Assembly (NCBI GenBank): GCA_027924585.1
Contig: BSBM01000764.1
Location: forward strand, 745,501 to 809,500
Reading direction: 5' to 3'
From: Larix kaempferi
Taxonomy: Eukaryota; Streptophyta; Pinopsida; Pinales; Pinaceae
DNA length: 64,000 nucleotides
A program made the position numbers and the translations under genes. The notes under the pieces were generated by a model. That model searched no databases and was not told where the DNA came from. It saw only the letters and a program-made list of their open reading frames with translations. This document shows, piece by piece, positions 23,820 to 33,128 of the stretch (within the stretch, counting starts at the first letter, position 1; each line of letters starts with the position of its first letter).

Positions 23820-23870
23820 AAGGAAAGGTTCTCGTTTCACCTCCTTTGGGCCCCAAAAAATTCACTAACA

Positions 23871-23942
23871 ATGCCTACGAGTTTGTTGGATGAAGGAATT
23901 GCTATAGATTCTTTGTTTGTGAATTCCCAAGTAAAGAATTAA
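23871..23942 (+). CDS. Conserved 23-codon frame, copy B
   Basis: Reads MPTSLLDEGIAIDSLFVNSQ, then VKN and TAA. After CCCAA comes GTAAAG, a plausible splice donor that copy A lacks (GGAAAT). Copy B could therefore be a first exon and copy A a broken one. No downstream exon was found before 25 kb. Confidence 0.25.
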   Translation: MPTSLLDEGIAIDSLFVNSQVKN

Positions 23943-24912
23943 AGAGATGCATTCTACCACTAGTTCGTTATGTTCCATGGGTTTGCCCTATCATCAAATT
24001 TATGACTTATCTAGTTGTAATATTAGAGTAAACATGAAGTAATGAGAGCCAAAAAATTGAATGGTTTGTTGGGACCCACGACAAAGAGAAAACCTTCTAA
24101 CCCATTTCTATTCTCTCTCGCTTTGATACTCTTGAGAAAAGTTTCACTTAGCAGATCGATATGCATTTTGAACCTATCCATTAATTTGCATGATAAAGGG
24201 AAAGAAAGCTAACTTTAACCCTTTTATAAAATTGAGGATGAGTGTAGTTTTAATTACATCGAATGCATCTTTTATGACACAATACACTTCTGAACAATTC
24301 TCCCAAACTTGTCATCCAAATCCGTTGACCATTCATATGTTAACTTGTTTTGCTACATGTGTGTGTAGACTTTGAAATTGTGTTATGCATCTGATCTAAT
24401 GCACCACTTTAACTCTATAATAACTTAGCCCTTAATCATCTTACACATGTACGAACTTGGTTTTTTATTTTATTTTACAAAAGAAAACAATGACTAAAAT
24501 CTTTTGCCCTCCTCACAACCTTATGTGATTATATATTTTGGGTGTTAAAGCAAATTTCTATTTGCTACATGTGTTATTTTCAATTAATAGTCATACATCA
24601 TTGAAAATTTCAATTTCAAAACATTTAGGAATAATTAAAAGGAATTGAGCTTCAATTCTAAATGAAATTTCCCTCTTTCTTCATGATGGGAAAAAGGTTT
24701 TAGAGTGCATCTCCATAGCCCTATCCTATCAACCACTGGTGTTCATCCTATAAAAATGACATTAAAAATTGAGAAGTTCCAAAAGAAAGACTATTATACA
24801 GTGACGTGTTGTCCTCATCTTTTACTTTCATGAACCTTTTTTTCCTTGGAAAAAAATCGCAGTCTATTTGGATTAAAAAATAAACCACATTTTACATAGA
24901 TCATCAGATATT

Positions 24913-25130
24913 TAATACGTTTGTGTCCATAAAGCAAAAATTGTCCTATTCATCTTATATTCGGACTACAAAAAACCAAATATTCAAGGCCAGATCTCTT
25001 TGTGCATTGACTCTCTATAAAATACCTGTAAGATCATGAGTCCACCCTCATCAAATAGTGTATAAACTATGCAAAAGGAAAAAGAAACAAATACCCTAGG
25101 TGGGGTCCTGGATAAAAAATTGTCTCTATG
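24913..25130. other. Short spacer, no gene seen
   Basis: AT-rich sequence between the tandem duplication and the LINE tail. Confidence 0.5.
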
Positions 25131-26340
25131 TCATTAACATTCTCCCATTTGTGCCAAGTGTCCTCATCCACTTGTAGCCCCATTTTTTATAACTGGCCAG
25201 CCTTGTGGTTTCTTTCTCTATAGATGTGTTTGAACTCTATTTCTTGGAAGAGACCCATCAATATGATAATTTCTTCATATAAAGGAATTAACATAATGTT
25301 CCTAGGTGGTATCCTCATACTCATCCAGTCAATGGCAATTTTTGAGTCTCCAAAGACTTGAATATTTTGTACCCCTTTGAAATTTGCTAGAATGAAAGAC
25401 AACTTTAAAGTCATCAATTATGCTCTATTGTTGGTGTTGCTCCTTAAACCTATGACAAACTTAATCCAATGATGATCATATAGAAAAAGGATACCACCTA
25501 TCCCTCCCTAGGCTAGGGTGCCCTAAGAAGCACCATCAAAATATAGCCAAGAACCAATTCTGTTAATAACTTCCACCAAAATCCTCCTTTCCTTTTGAAT
25601 CTTTCCATCCTGTGGAAAGTGACTAAGAATTGCCAATCCTTTCGAGGCATAGATTATGGGGGGGATGTGCGTATCTTCAAAGATTGCATTATTTATGGAG
25701 AGCCAAACCCCCCAAATAAATATAGTAGCCAGTGCCAAATGACCCTTGTTAACTTCACAGTTTGATGAGGTCTCAAGAGCACTTTCAAGGGTCTTCCCAT
25801 CCCAAAGAAACTATATACCACATACTGTAAAAGCATAGTCCCACATTTTTCTTATATAAGAACATGATATAAATAAATGTTCAATTCTCTCTCCAATAAC
25901 TTTATAGAGTGGACATCTACCAAGGCCACACCAAAATTTCTTAAGCAACAAGTCCCATACATGTACCTTATTGGAGAGAGGCAACCATGAGAAAATCTTA
26001 TTCTTTAGGGGACACTTGAGTTGCCAGATTGCAAAAAACCATCATTTATGCTCATGTAGATCTTCCTCTTACGTAATAATTAGATAACCTGGTTTGGAAG
26101 AATATGTACTACCTATAATATTTCTAACCCATAGAAAGACATCTTCACGATCAACAAGTCTTATCTAAGTGTCTTTATAAGTCGTTATGTATTTTTCCAA
26201 AAACACTTTATCCTCCTCATCTCTATACCCAAAACTTCAACTTTCAACCATTCTAAACTGCATATCTAAATTCATGATTATAAAATGGCTTATCAAAAGT
26301 TTAAGGGCAATGAGCTTTCTCAAAGACAAAATCCTTTAGC
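25131..26340 (-). pseudogene. LINE zf-RVT and RNase H tail (second LINE)
   Basis: On the minus strand the zinc-binding RT domain reads CPLKNKIFSWLPLSNKVHVW, then CGLGRCPLYK, HLFISCSY and IFIWGVWLSINNAIFED. The RNase H domain follows: SWLYFDGAS (first Asp), GGIGGILF and IQVFGDSKIAIDWM. It has two in-frame stops in the RNase H and frame changes between pieces. Upstream RT sequence (26050-26340) is strongly decayed. This is the 3' end of a 5'-truncated plant LINE. Confidence 0.8.
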
Positions 26341-26584
26341 ATGAATTAAACATCGACAAAAACAATGGTTTCTATTTTTATTTATACTAAATTAAATAGA
26401 AAAATCTCTAAAACTAAATTAAATTAAAACAAATCTAAAACTAAATTAACTAAAAAAATGACATCACGTGATACAATTGAGTTGAAATTAATCATTTACA
26501 TAATATGGAGTTAACAACCAACAGTTATAAGTGGCTCGATGTCTGTGGAGTTAATATAATTTTTCATCGGATGGATTTAAAAAT

Positions 26585-26656
26585 AGGTCCCACCGAGACT
26601 TGAACTCGGGTTACTGGATTCAGAGTCCAATGTCCTGACCACTAGACCATGGGACC
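26585..26656 (-). tRNA. tRNA-Gln (anticodon CUG)
   Basis: The 72-nt cloverleaf has all stems paired: acceptor GGTCCCA with TGGGACC, T-stem CCGAG with CTCGG, and anticodon loop CTCTGAA. The A box (TGGTCTAGTGG) is good. The B box (GAGTTCAAGTC) has A at the RNA position 57-58 region, as in other plant tRNA-Gln. A TTTTT run begins three bases after the 3' end and would terminate Pol III. This is the only copy in the cluster that looks functional. Confidence 0.88.
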
Positions 26657-26876
26657 AGATGATAACTTATCGCTGTATGATATGGTGTTAATATCTGACT
26701 CGATGTCTGTGGAGTTAATATCATTTTTCATCGGATAGATTTAAAAATAATGACATCACGTGATACAAGTGAGTTGAAATTAATCATTTACATCATATGG
26801 AGTTAACAACCAATAGTTATAAGTGGCTCGATGTCTGTGGAGTTAGTATAATTTTTCATCGGATAGATTTAAAAAT

Positions 26877-26948
26877 AGGTCCCACCGAGACTCCAATTCG
26901 GGTTACTGGACTCAGAGTCCAATGTCCTGGCCACTAGACCATGGGACC
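26877..26948 (-). pseudogene. tRNA-Gln copy 2, decayed
   Basis: The anticodon CUG and the acceptor stem are kept. The T-loop has changed (TTGGAGT instead of TTCAAGT), one T-stem pair is lost, and the D-loop has T to C. The B box is damaged, so transcription is doubtful. Confidence 0.7.
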
Positions 26949-27040
26949 AGATGATAACTTTTCGCTGTATGATATGGTGTTAATATCTCGCTCGATGTCT
27001 GTGGCGTTAATATAATTTTTCATCGGATAGATTTAAAAAT

Positions 27041-27112
27041 AAATCCCACCGAGACTTGATCTCGGGTTATTGGATTCAGAGTCCAATGTCCTGAGCACTA
27101 GACCATGGGACC
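27041..27112 (-). pseudogene. tRNA-Gln copy 3, decayed
   Basis: The 3' end has become GGGATTT, so the first two acceptor pairs are G-U. The D-loop GG is GC and the T-loop starts ATC. The anticodon is still CUG. Confidence 0.7.
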
Positions 27113-27268
27113 AGATGACAACCTTTCGGTTATGATATGGTATTAATATCCACCAACAGTTATAAGCGATCGATGTCTATGGAGTTAATATAGCTTCTAA
27201 TTGGATAGATTTAAAAACAATGGATGTCTATGGAGTTAATATAGCTTTCAATCGGATAGATTTAAAAC

Positions 27269-27339
27269 AGGTCCACCGAGACTTGAACTCGGGTTACTGG
27301 ATTCAGAGTGCATTGTCCTGATCACTAGATCATGGGACC
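27269..27339 (-). pseudogene. tRNA-Gln copy 4, decayed
   Basis: A one-base deletion in the 3' acceptor strand and several changes in the A box (TGATCTAGTGA) and anticodon stem. The anticodon loop CTCTGAA is intact. Confidence 0.7.
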
Positions 27340-27531
27340 AGATGATAACTTTTCGTTGTCAAACTATTTGTGTTCACAGCGACAATAAATGAGCAGCACA
27401 TTGCTTTATATTTAATAAAAATTGGAGACAAGACGAAATCATTTTATATAATAAAAGTTGGACTGAACTTCTGCTCACTGTACTTGGGGATTCAAACCAA
27501 CGGGATCACAGGAAGTCCAGTATTAAACTCT

Positions 27532-27627
27532 GCGAGGATAGCTCAGTTGGGAGGCTGAAGATGCGAGGATAGCTCAGTTGGGAGGCTGAAGATGCGAAGG
27601 TCGCTCGTTCGATCCACGCTCACAGCA
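27532..27627 (+). pseudogene. tRNA-Phe with deletion and 31-bp tandem duplication
   Basis: 27563-27627 matches plant tRNA-Phe(GAA): 5' GCGAGGATAGCTCAGTTGGG and 3' GTTCGATCCACGCTCA. About 8 nt are missing between the D-arm and the anticodon, leaving no proper 5' anticodon stem. The first 31 bases occur again head to tail at 27532-27562. The B box is intact but the cloverleaf is not. Confidence 0.75.
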
Positions 27628-27789
27628 ACAGTTGTAGTTGTTGGGTTGTATTTCACTGGATTAAAAATATGAAAAGACGAAGCCAACATAAAAGAAACGT
27701 TGCGTTAGCTAATAATGTACAATGCCATGATTAAATTCTATCAAGAGACAGAAGTTCTACCTATAATATTCTGTAACGAGTTTGGTGTG

Positions 27790-27866
27790 CTGTCCATGGC
27801 GCAATGGTAGCTTCTCTGCCCCTGACTCTAGATCAGAAGGTTTCGTGTTCGATCACGTCGAGTTCA
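27790..27866 (+). pseudogene. tRNA-Trp-like with CUA anticodon loop
   Basis: TGGCGCAATGGTAGC and CTGACTC.AGATCAGAAGG match plant tRNA-Trp(CCA). The loop here is CTCTAGA, giving anticodon CUA, which would read UAG. An insertion of about 6 nt after the D-arm, a one-base T-arm deletion and a disrupted acceptor stem argue that it is a pseudogene. Confidence 0.65.
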
Positions 27867-28000
27867 CAAATTTTTGAGTTCTCCAATGATCCTAAACTTG
27901 ATTATTTGTCTCTCAAACGATGGTTCCTTAATTGGAACAATGACCCTGGATTTGATTAATTGTCTCTCGAACATGGTTCCTGTCCTTTCTTTCTGCAATG
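27867..28000. other. Short spacer with repeated phrase
   Basis: Two near-copies of a segment containing TTGATTA(A)TTGTCTCTC and TGGTTCCT lie between 27890 and 27990. No gene is seen. Confidence 0.4.
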
Positions 28001-28620
28001 GACACATTGAAGATAAGAGCTCTTAACACGGTTGTGTCTACTCCCTAGAATCATGTGGTTGATTCTTTCCTTTTTAATCAAGGAACACAATCTCTTCTTG
28101 GGAATGAATTGGTTTCTTTCCAATCATTCTCTTATTTTGCACTCTTCTCCACTTGAGTGTGAAATTTGAAATCTTTATGTTGATCACTAACTTGAAGTGA
28201 CTCAATATAATGTGAATATGTGGCGTAGAGGACCTTGATGAAACTACTAAGAGGAAGGTCCAAACCAATGGAATTGTTCATGCATGATGGCTTTGATGTC
28301 AGATTCCATAACTGTGGGATTCTTCTCTTTCAACTCTAGGTTGAAAAGCTTAAAAAACAATTGAATTAGCTCGAATTCAGAATGTGAGTCATAGAAATAT
28401 TTCATCTTCTTTAAAGCATCACAAGAAGTTTTTGAAGAAATTATATGCCGACTCACCTCTTGATTTACTATAGCAATGATCAATGCATATGCCTTCTTAT
28501 CTCTGTTCTTCCATATGGCAAGCTCTTTGTATGTTTTAGGTTTTTCAAGTGCAACATCACCTTCTGCTTCATAGATGTCTCTCACATATTGTTTAAGAAT
28601 ACTCGTTGCATTTTAGATTG
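28000..28620 (-). pseudogene. Copia-type gag fragment (isolated)
   Basis: A 112-codon open piece (28247-28585) matches the UBN2-type copia gag core: WKNRDKKAYALIIAIVNQEV, SSKTSCDALKKMKYFYDS, LIQLFFKLFNLELKE. A shifted continuation to about 28000 resembles the following gag segment. No LTR, PBS or pol was found beside it, so this is an orphan fragment of a family unlike Copia-1 or Copia-2. Confidence 0.65.
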
Positions 28621-29524
28621 TCAGACAAAGTTGGAGAAAGGAGGAACATGATTTAGTAATGAATAATCTACATGAAAGGGGTTTTAACTTTGTCTCCACA
28701 TATGGAGAAGTGAAATGGGGATGTAAAACCATCTTGATTAATTCTTTGTTGGCATTCTTGTTTACTTTGAAAAAACAACTCTTAGAGCTTGTTTAATAAC
28801 ATATCGTGTTTTTTTAATAGTTGTAAGATTGAGCTTTCATTGGTAAGTAATCCATTTATGCAAGTTTGTTATTGCTTGTAAATCTTATGCATGAGAAAAT
28901 GATGCTCTTGTTTATTAAGAATCATAGGTAAAAAAAACCTTATAAAACTATTCATTTGCTATCTTTTTTCTCATAGTTATATAGCCTTGAATAAGATTCA
29001 AGTTTATTCCACAAATCCATAGCTTTATCTAAAACTCAAATTTTAACTATAGAATTTTTGTGAATGTCTTGAAGGAAGGCATATGTAGTTGTATTTTCAT
29101 GTTCAAAGCACTTTTATTCATGAAGATGAAAGGCAATGGATGGAGTTACAATATGCAAGGAGATGATGGCTCACACCTTATCCTCGGTATCATCTTTTGG
29201 AGGGTTGCAATGGTTGTATGGAAATTATAATAGTGAATGATATGCCCTACAATTAAGAATCCATTTTTAGAAATAACTTTGATAAGTTTCTTCTGAAATT
29301 CCCATTTACATTTTAGAAAGAAAATACTCACAATTAACTTTATGGATTTTTCCAAAGTGATGATGGTTACTATTCACATTAAGTTTCAAATTTAAAAATT
29401 TGGATTCCACCATGTGACATTACTTTGAAGAAAGCTGACGCATATGCATAAATATGTGTAAGTACCTTTGTAAGTTTTCTTTGAATTCTAGTTGGATTAA
29501 TGGTGTTTTTTCACACTTGTTTTT
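28621..29524. other. No recognisable gene
   Basis: AT-rich. A 69-codon minus-strand frame at 29146-29355 is hydrophobic and unlike anything I recognise. The stretch may be further decayed remains of the copia fragment to its left. Confidence 0.45.
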
Positions 29525-29627
29525 TATGTGTTTGTTTTTAAAGGTTTTGAATAAAGAGCACGAAAAGAGTCATCTTATGTGTTTGTTTTTTAAAGGTTTT
29601 GAATAAAGAGCACGAGAAGAGTTATCT
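29525..29627. repeat. Tandem duplication of about 51 bp
   Basis: Two adjacent near-identical units (29525-29575 and 29576-29627) start TATGTGTTTGTTTTT and share AAAGGTTTTGAATAAAGAGC. Confidence 0.85.
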
Positions 29628-29943
29628 TATGTGAAAGCCATCCTTTGATCCATTTGTTATTAATATATTAATTTACATAATATTTTGTTGATTTAATGGC
29701 TAATACACAATTTGCATATTTTAAACCATTATGACAAAAAATGGTAACTCAATGTTTCAATACTAAAAAGTGCACACATTGTGTGAAAACTAATGTTGCC
29801 AATTGAATAAGGAAATTTAGCATTTTATAGTTTGTAAAGCATCCATGAGGAGTATCTAATGAGGTTTTCTTATGCCATTTTGCAATAACAAAGTCAGAAG
29901 CTTATAAGGTTTAAGAAGAGGAGGCTAAGAAGACCGTCAAACT
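29628..29943. other. AT-rich spacer, no gene seen
   Basis: Nothing recognisable before the LTR of Copia-3. Confidence 0.5.
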
Positions 29944-30663
29944 TGTTGGAATATTCTAACAATATCATCTTGTTTTTTCATGCTTTGCATGCATGCATTC
30001 CATGCAATGGTAGGTGAGTCTCCTAGCACCTAGTCCCTATTTGTGCCCCCCTACAACTTAACTTTGGCCATCATTAGCCCTCTTATCCACTCTGAGAGCC
30101 TTGGTTACATCAGTGAAGTCCAAAGGTGCCCTCATGCATGATTTTAGGGGTTAGCATAGTAAGTTCCATGATTTAGGGCGCCTTGTCCCCTTGATTGACT
30201 AGTTAACTGACTGTACACCTAGTTTCACTGCCATTGAGTGTAGGAGTGCCTATTTTGAATATTGCAAGTTATTATTGCACCTCCTTGGAGTCTCCTTCCC
30301 TATTTTTTAGCCCCAATGAATCAGTCATGTGCCAGTCCACCTCAGTTGACTAGTCATTGATCATTGGTGGCCACTAGACCTTATTGCAAGATGGTTCCAA
30401 TGCAAACTAAGCCTACCACTTGTGTGGATTCCAACTGCCTCTTTAGGCTCATGAATTTTTCCTTTGGAATGTATTATTTATGTACACATTCTACTGAATA
30501 ATATATGTAATGGAAGTTTTTCCAATTGTTCTTCATTCTTTTTTGTTGTAACACAATTTTTTCTTCTCTATTTTTCTTTCTCAATTCTTTTGAGCTCTGT
30601 TAGAATTAGTGTGAATTTTATCTTTGTCTCTAGATCTTTGTGAGAATCTCTCAAAATATCACA
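29944..30663 (+). repeat. Copia-3 5' LTR
   Basis: Collinear with 32115-32831. Contains GCATGCATGCATTCCATG near the start, as do the Copia-2 LTRs in reverse. Ends ATATCACA directly before the PBS. Confidence 0.88.
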
Positions 30664-30675
30664 TGGTATTAGAAC
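30664..30675 (+). other. Primer binding site of Copia-3
   Basis: TGGTATTAGAAC is the Copia-2 PBS with one further change and directly abuts the LTR. Confidence 0.8.
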
Positions 30676-30747
30676 TTTGCTGAGCAAAGTAATATTCCAG
30701 AGAGTTTTTTAGATCTTTTTTTGTGCAGGTATTCTATAACAGCTTCC

Positions 30748-31932
30748 ATGAATTCAACAACAGTTCCTCCTCTCTCTCCATTCAACTATGATGAGTGGAA
30801 ACCAAAGATGATATCATATCTGAAGAGACAAGGTATTTTTGACATATGTATTGGTGTTATGAGAGATTTTGATTCCTATGAAGAGGAGAATGATTGGCTA
30901 AATGACTGTGATAGATCCTTTGGAGCAATGTGTATTTCTATGTCTCCTAGTATGTGATACTTGATTGATACTGCTGAATATCCAAGTGATATCTGGACCA
31001 ATTTGGATAGAGAATTTGGAAAGCAGAAGGAAGAGGATCATGCTAGCCATTTGGAGAACAAGCCCAATGATACCTCCTCAAGTGTTCTCTCTGATTATGT
31101 CTCGGCCTCAAGCATCTCTCATGATGAAGTTGTTTAAGATGAATAAGAAATTGTAGATCCAATTGATTATGTTTATGTTGAAGACTTTCCTTCCTTTGTT
31201 GCTCTAGAAGTTGAAGACAGTTTCAAATTGTCCCCTTCCCATGCAACTGATGCAGATGAAAGTGATACAACTAATGAAGTTGGTCCTTTTGGGGATATTA
31301 TCAATTCCTCACTCATGTTCTCAATGTATTCTATTTTGAATTCCAAGCAAGATATGCCAGTTACTACTCTAGAGGTTGAAGAAAGTTTCGAATTCTCTTC
31401 TTTCCATGAGCTTACTGATGTGTAATATTGTGATCTACTGGATGTTTTTGAGGCTAGATCAATATTTGGAGCTGTTGCATATTCTCTTTTTGGTTCCATG
31501 CCTCCTCCCTATTCCATAATGATCAAATGCACACTTCCTCAAGTTGCAAATTAAGTTGGAGACATTCTGCATTCGCTTGGACACTTGCTCCTCTCACTTG
31601 GAGCCGATTTGAAGTCCAAACCACCACCATCATGTCATGGTTCATTTGGTTATGATATCACCTACGTTGGTTCAAAGGAGATATCAAAGAACCATCTACA
31701 CATTCCTGGAGTTGATCCTACCTCATCTGGTTCGAATTTCAAATTCCAGGATGATATTCATATTTTTGTATTTGGTCTCACCATGTTTGGTTTGATGAGC
31801 AAGTTCAGAGAGCCTCCATATTCGCTTGCATCCACTAAAGGAGAATTCAAGCACATGTTTTTGGAGCATGATCCACTTCTTCCCAAGAGGAAGATACCTC
31901 CAGACATTGATTCAAGCATCACACCTACTTGA
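30748..31932 (+). pseudogene. Copia-3 long frame: gag-like N-terminus plus unknown acidic region
   Basis: One frame runs from ATG 30748 to TGA 31930-31932 (about 394 codons). It is interrupted only by TGA 30955, TAA 31135, TAA 31144, TAA 31423 and TAA 31552, with no frameshift. The N-terminus (STTVPPLSPFNYDEWKPKM, then YLKRQGIF) is like copia gag. The middle is acidic and Ser-rich (SDYVSASSISHDEVV, VEDFPSFVALEVEDSF). The C-terminal part has HGSFGYDITYVGSKEISKNH and PGVDPTSSGSNFKF. I recognise no domain after the gag start. Retention of a single frame suggests it once encoded a protein useful to the element or its partner. Confidence 0.6.
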
Positions 31933-32100
31933 AGTTTGGAGTAGGCAATTTTTGGTGTGTTTCATGTCCATCTTGAGGGTGGTTTTTGTTCCCACAGGGT
32001 TTTCCCTCTTTCCTTACTTAAATGGACTAATAAATTTGTAAAGGGTGACCTTTGGTCTCAGTTACCAGGTCCCTATTTCTGATATTTCCTCGCATAGTCA

Positions 32101-32114
32101 GGCTTAAGGGTGGG
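32101..32114 (+). other. Polypurine tract of Copia-3
   Basis: GGCTTAAGGGTGGG immediately before the 3' LTR. It differs from the Copia-2 tract at one base. Confidence 0.85.
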
Positions 32115-32831
32115 CGTTGGAATATTCTAGCCATCTTATCTTGGTTTTGCATGTATGCATGCATTCCATGTAGTGGTAGGTGAGTCTCCTAGCACCTAGT
32201 CCTTATTTTTGGCCCCCTAGAGCTTAACTTTGGCCATCATTATCCCTCTTATCTACTCAGAGCACCTTGGTTACAGCATTGAATTCCAAAGGCTCCCTAA
32301 TGCATGATTTTAGGAGTTAGCACAGTCAGTTCCATGATTTAGGGCACCTTGTCCCATTGATTGACCAGTTAACTGAATATTACACCTATTTTCACTGCCA
32401 CTGAGTGTAGGAGCGCTTATTTTGACCACTACAAGTTAGTATTGTGCCTCCTTGGAGTCTCCTTCCCTAATTTCTAGCCCCAATGACTCAGTCATGTGCC
32501 AATCCACCTCAGTTGACTAGCCATTCATCATTAGTGGCCACTATACCTTATCGAGAGATGGTTCCAATGCAAACTAAGCCTGCCACTTGTATGGATTCCA
32601 ACTGCCTCTTTAGGCTCACAGATTTCTCCTTTGGATATGTATTACTTATGTACAAATTCTACCGAATAATAGATGTAATGGAAGTTTTTCTGATTGTTCT
32701 TCATTCTCTTTTGTTGTAACACAATTTTTTCTTCTCTATTTTTCCCACTCAATTCTTTTGATATCTGTTATAATTAGTGTGAATTTTATCTTTGTTTCTA
32801 TATCTATGTGAGAATCTCACAAAATCTCACA
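32115..32831 (+). repeat. Copia-3 3' LTR
   Basis: 717 bp, collinear with the 5' LTR. The first base is C instead of T. Confidence 0.88.
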
Positions 32832-33128
32832 AAAATATGGTACAACGAAAGGTCAGAAGTATCGAAGTGGCAAGAAGACTGTAGGTATGAAGCACATGAT
32901 AGACAGTGTGTAAATACCTTGCTTGGATGTGATCATCACATTTAAATATGAATTATGCCAATTCTACAATAAAAGGTCGCATTGAAAGGGCTACCATAAG
33001 TAATCTTGTTCATGTATTTTGTGTACTCTCCTTTTGTAGTTCATTATTTTTGTAGTACAATCCCTTCATGTAATACAGTATGACATGCATTTGCCTTAAA
33101 ATTGGAGTTTTAAACTTCTAGGGTAGTG
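32832..33128. other. AT-rich spacer, no gene seen
   Basis: No domain or repeat structure recognised. Confidence 0.5.

Larger units (their letters stand above)
22815..24912. repeat. Tandem duplication, copy B (uninterrupted)
   Basis: This second copy of the 2.1-kb unit follows directly on copy A and ends at the motif CCACATTTTACATAGATC, which also ends copy A. It keeps the unoccupied Copia-2 target (ATTTT once, at 22969-22973). The divergence from copy A includes many point changes and small indels, so the duplication is old. Confidence 0.85.
26459..27345. repeat. Tandem tRNA-Gln repeat units
   Basis: Four tRNA-Gln-like copies are embedded in shared flanks (CTCGATGTCTGTGGAGTTAA and TTTTTCATCGGATAGATTTA). 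The first two units repeat at exactly 292 bp and each includes the palindrome ATCACGTGAT (26463-26472 and 26755-26764). Later units are shortened (spacings 164 and 228). Confidence 0.85.
29944..32831 (+). mobile_element. Copia-3: non-autonomous LTR retrotransposon, pol absent
   Basis: Two LTRs (29944-30663 and 32115-32831, about 720 bp) start TGTTGGAATATTC (CGTTGG in the right copy). A PBS-like TGGTATTAGAAC lies at 30664-30675 and the PPT GGCTTAAGGGTGGG at 32101-32114. The flanking AAACT (29939-29943) and AAAAT (32832-32836) are a probable target duplication with one change. The LTRs are the reverse-complement relatives of the Copia-2 LTRs. The 1.44-kb interior has no protease, integrase, RT or RNase H, only a gag-like start and an unfamiliar frame. 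Confidence 0.85.

Noticed and set aside
29146-29355. A 69-codon minus-strand frame as further copia gag
   Set aside because: The text has no alignable gag block and is only as long as expected by chance in AT-rich DNA.
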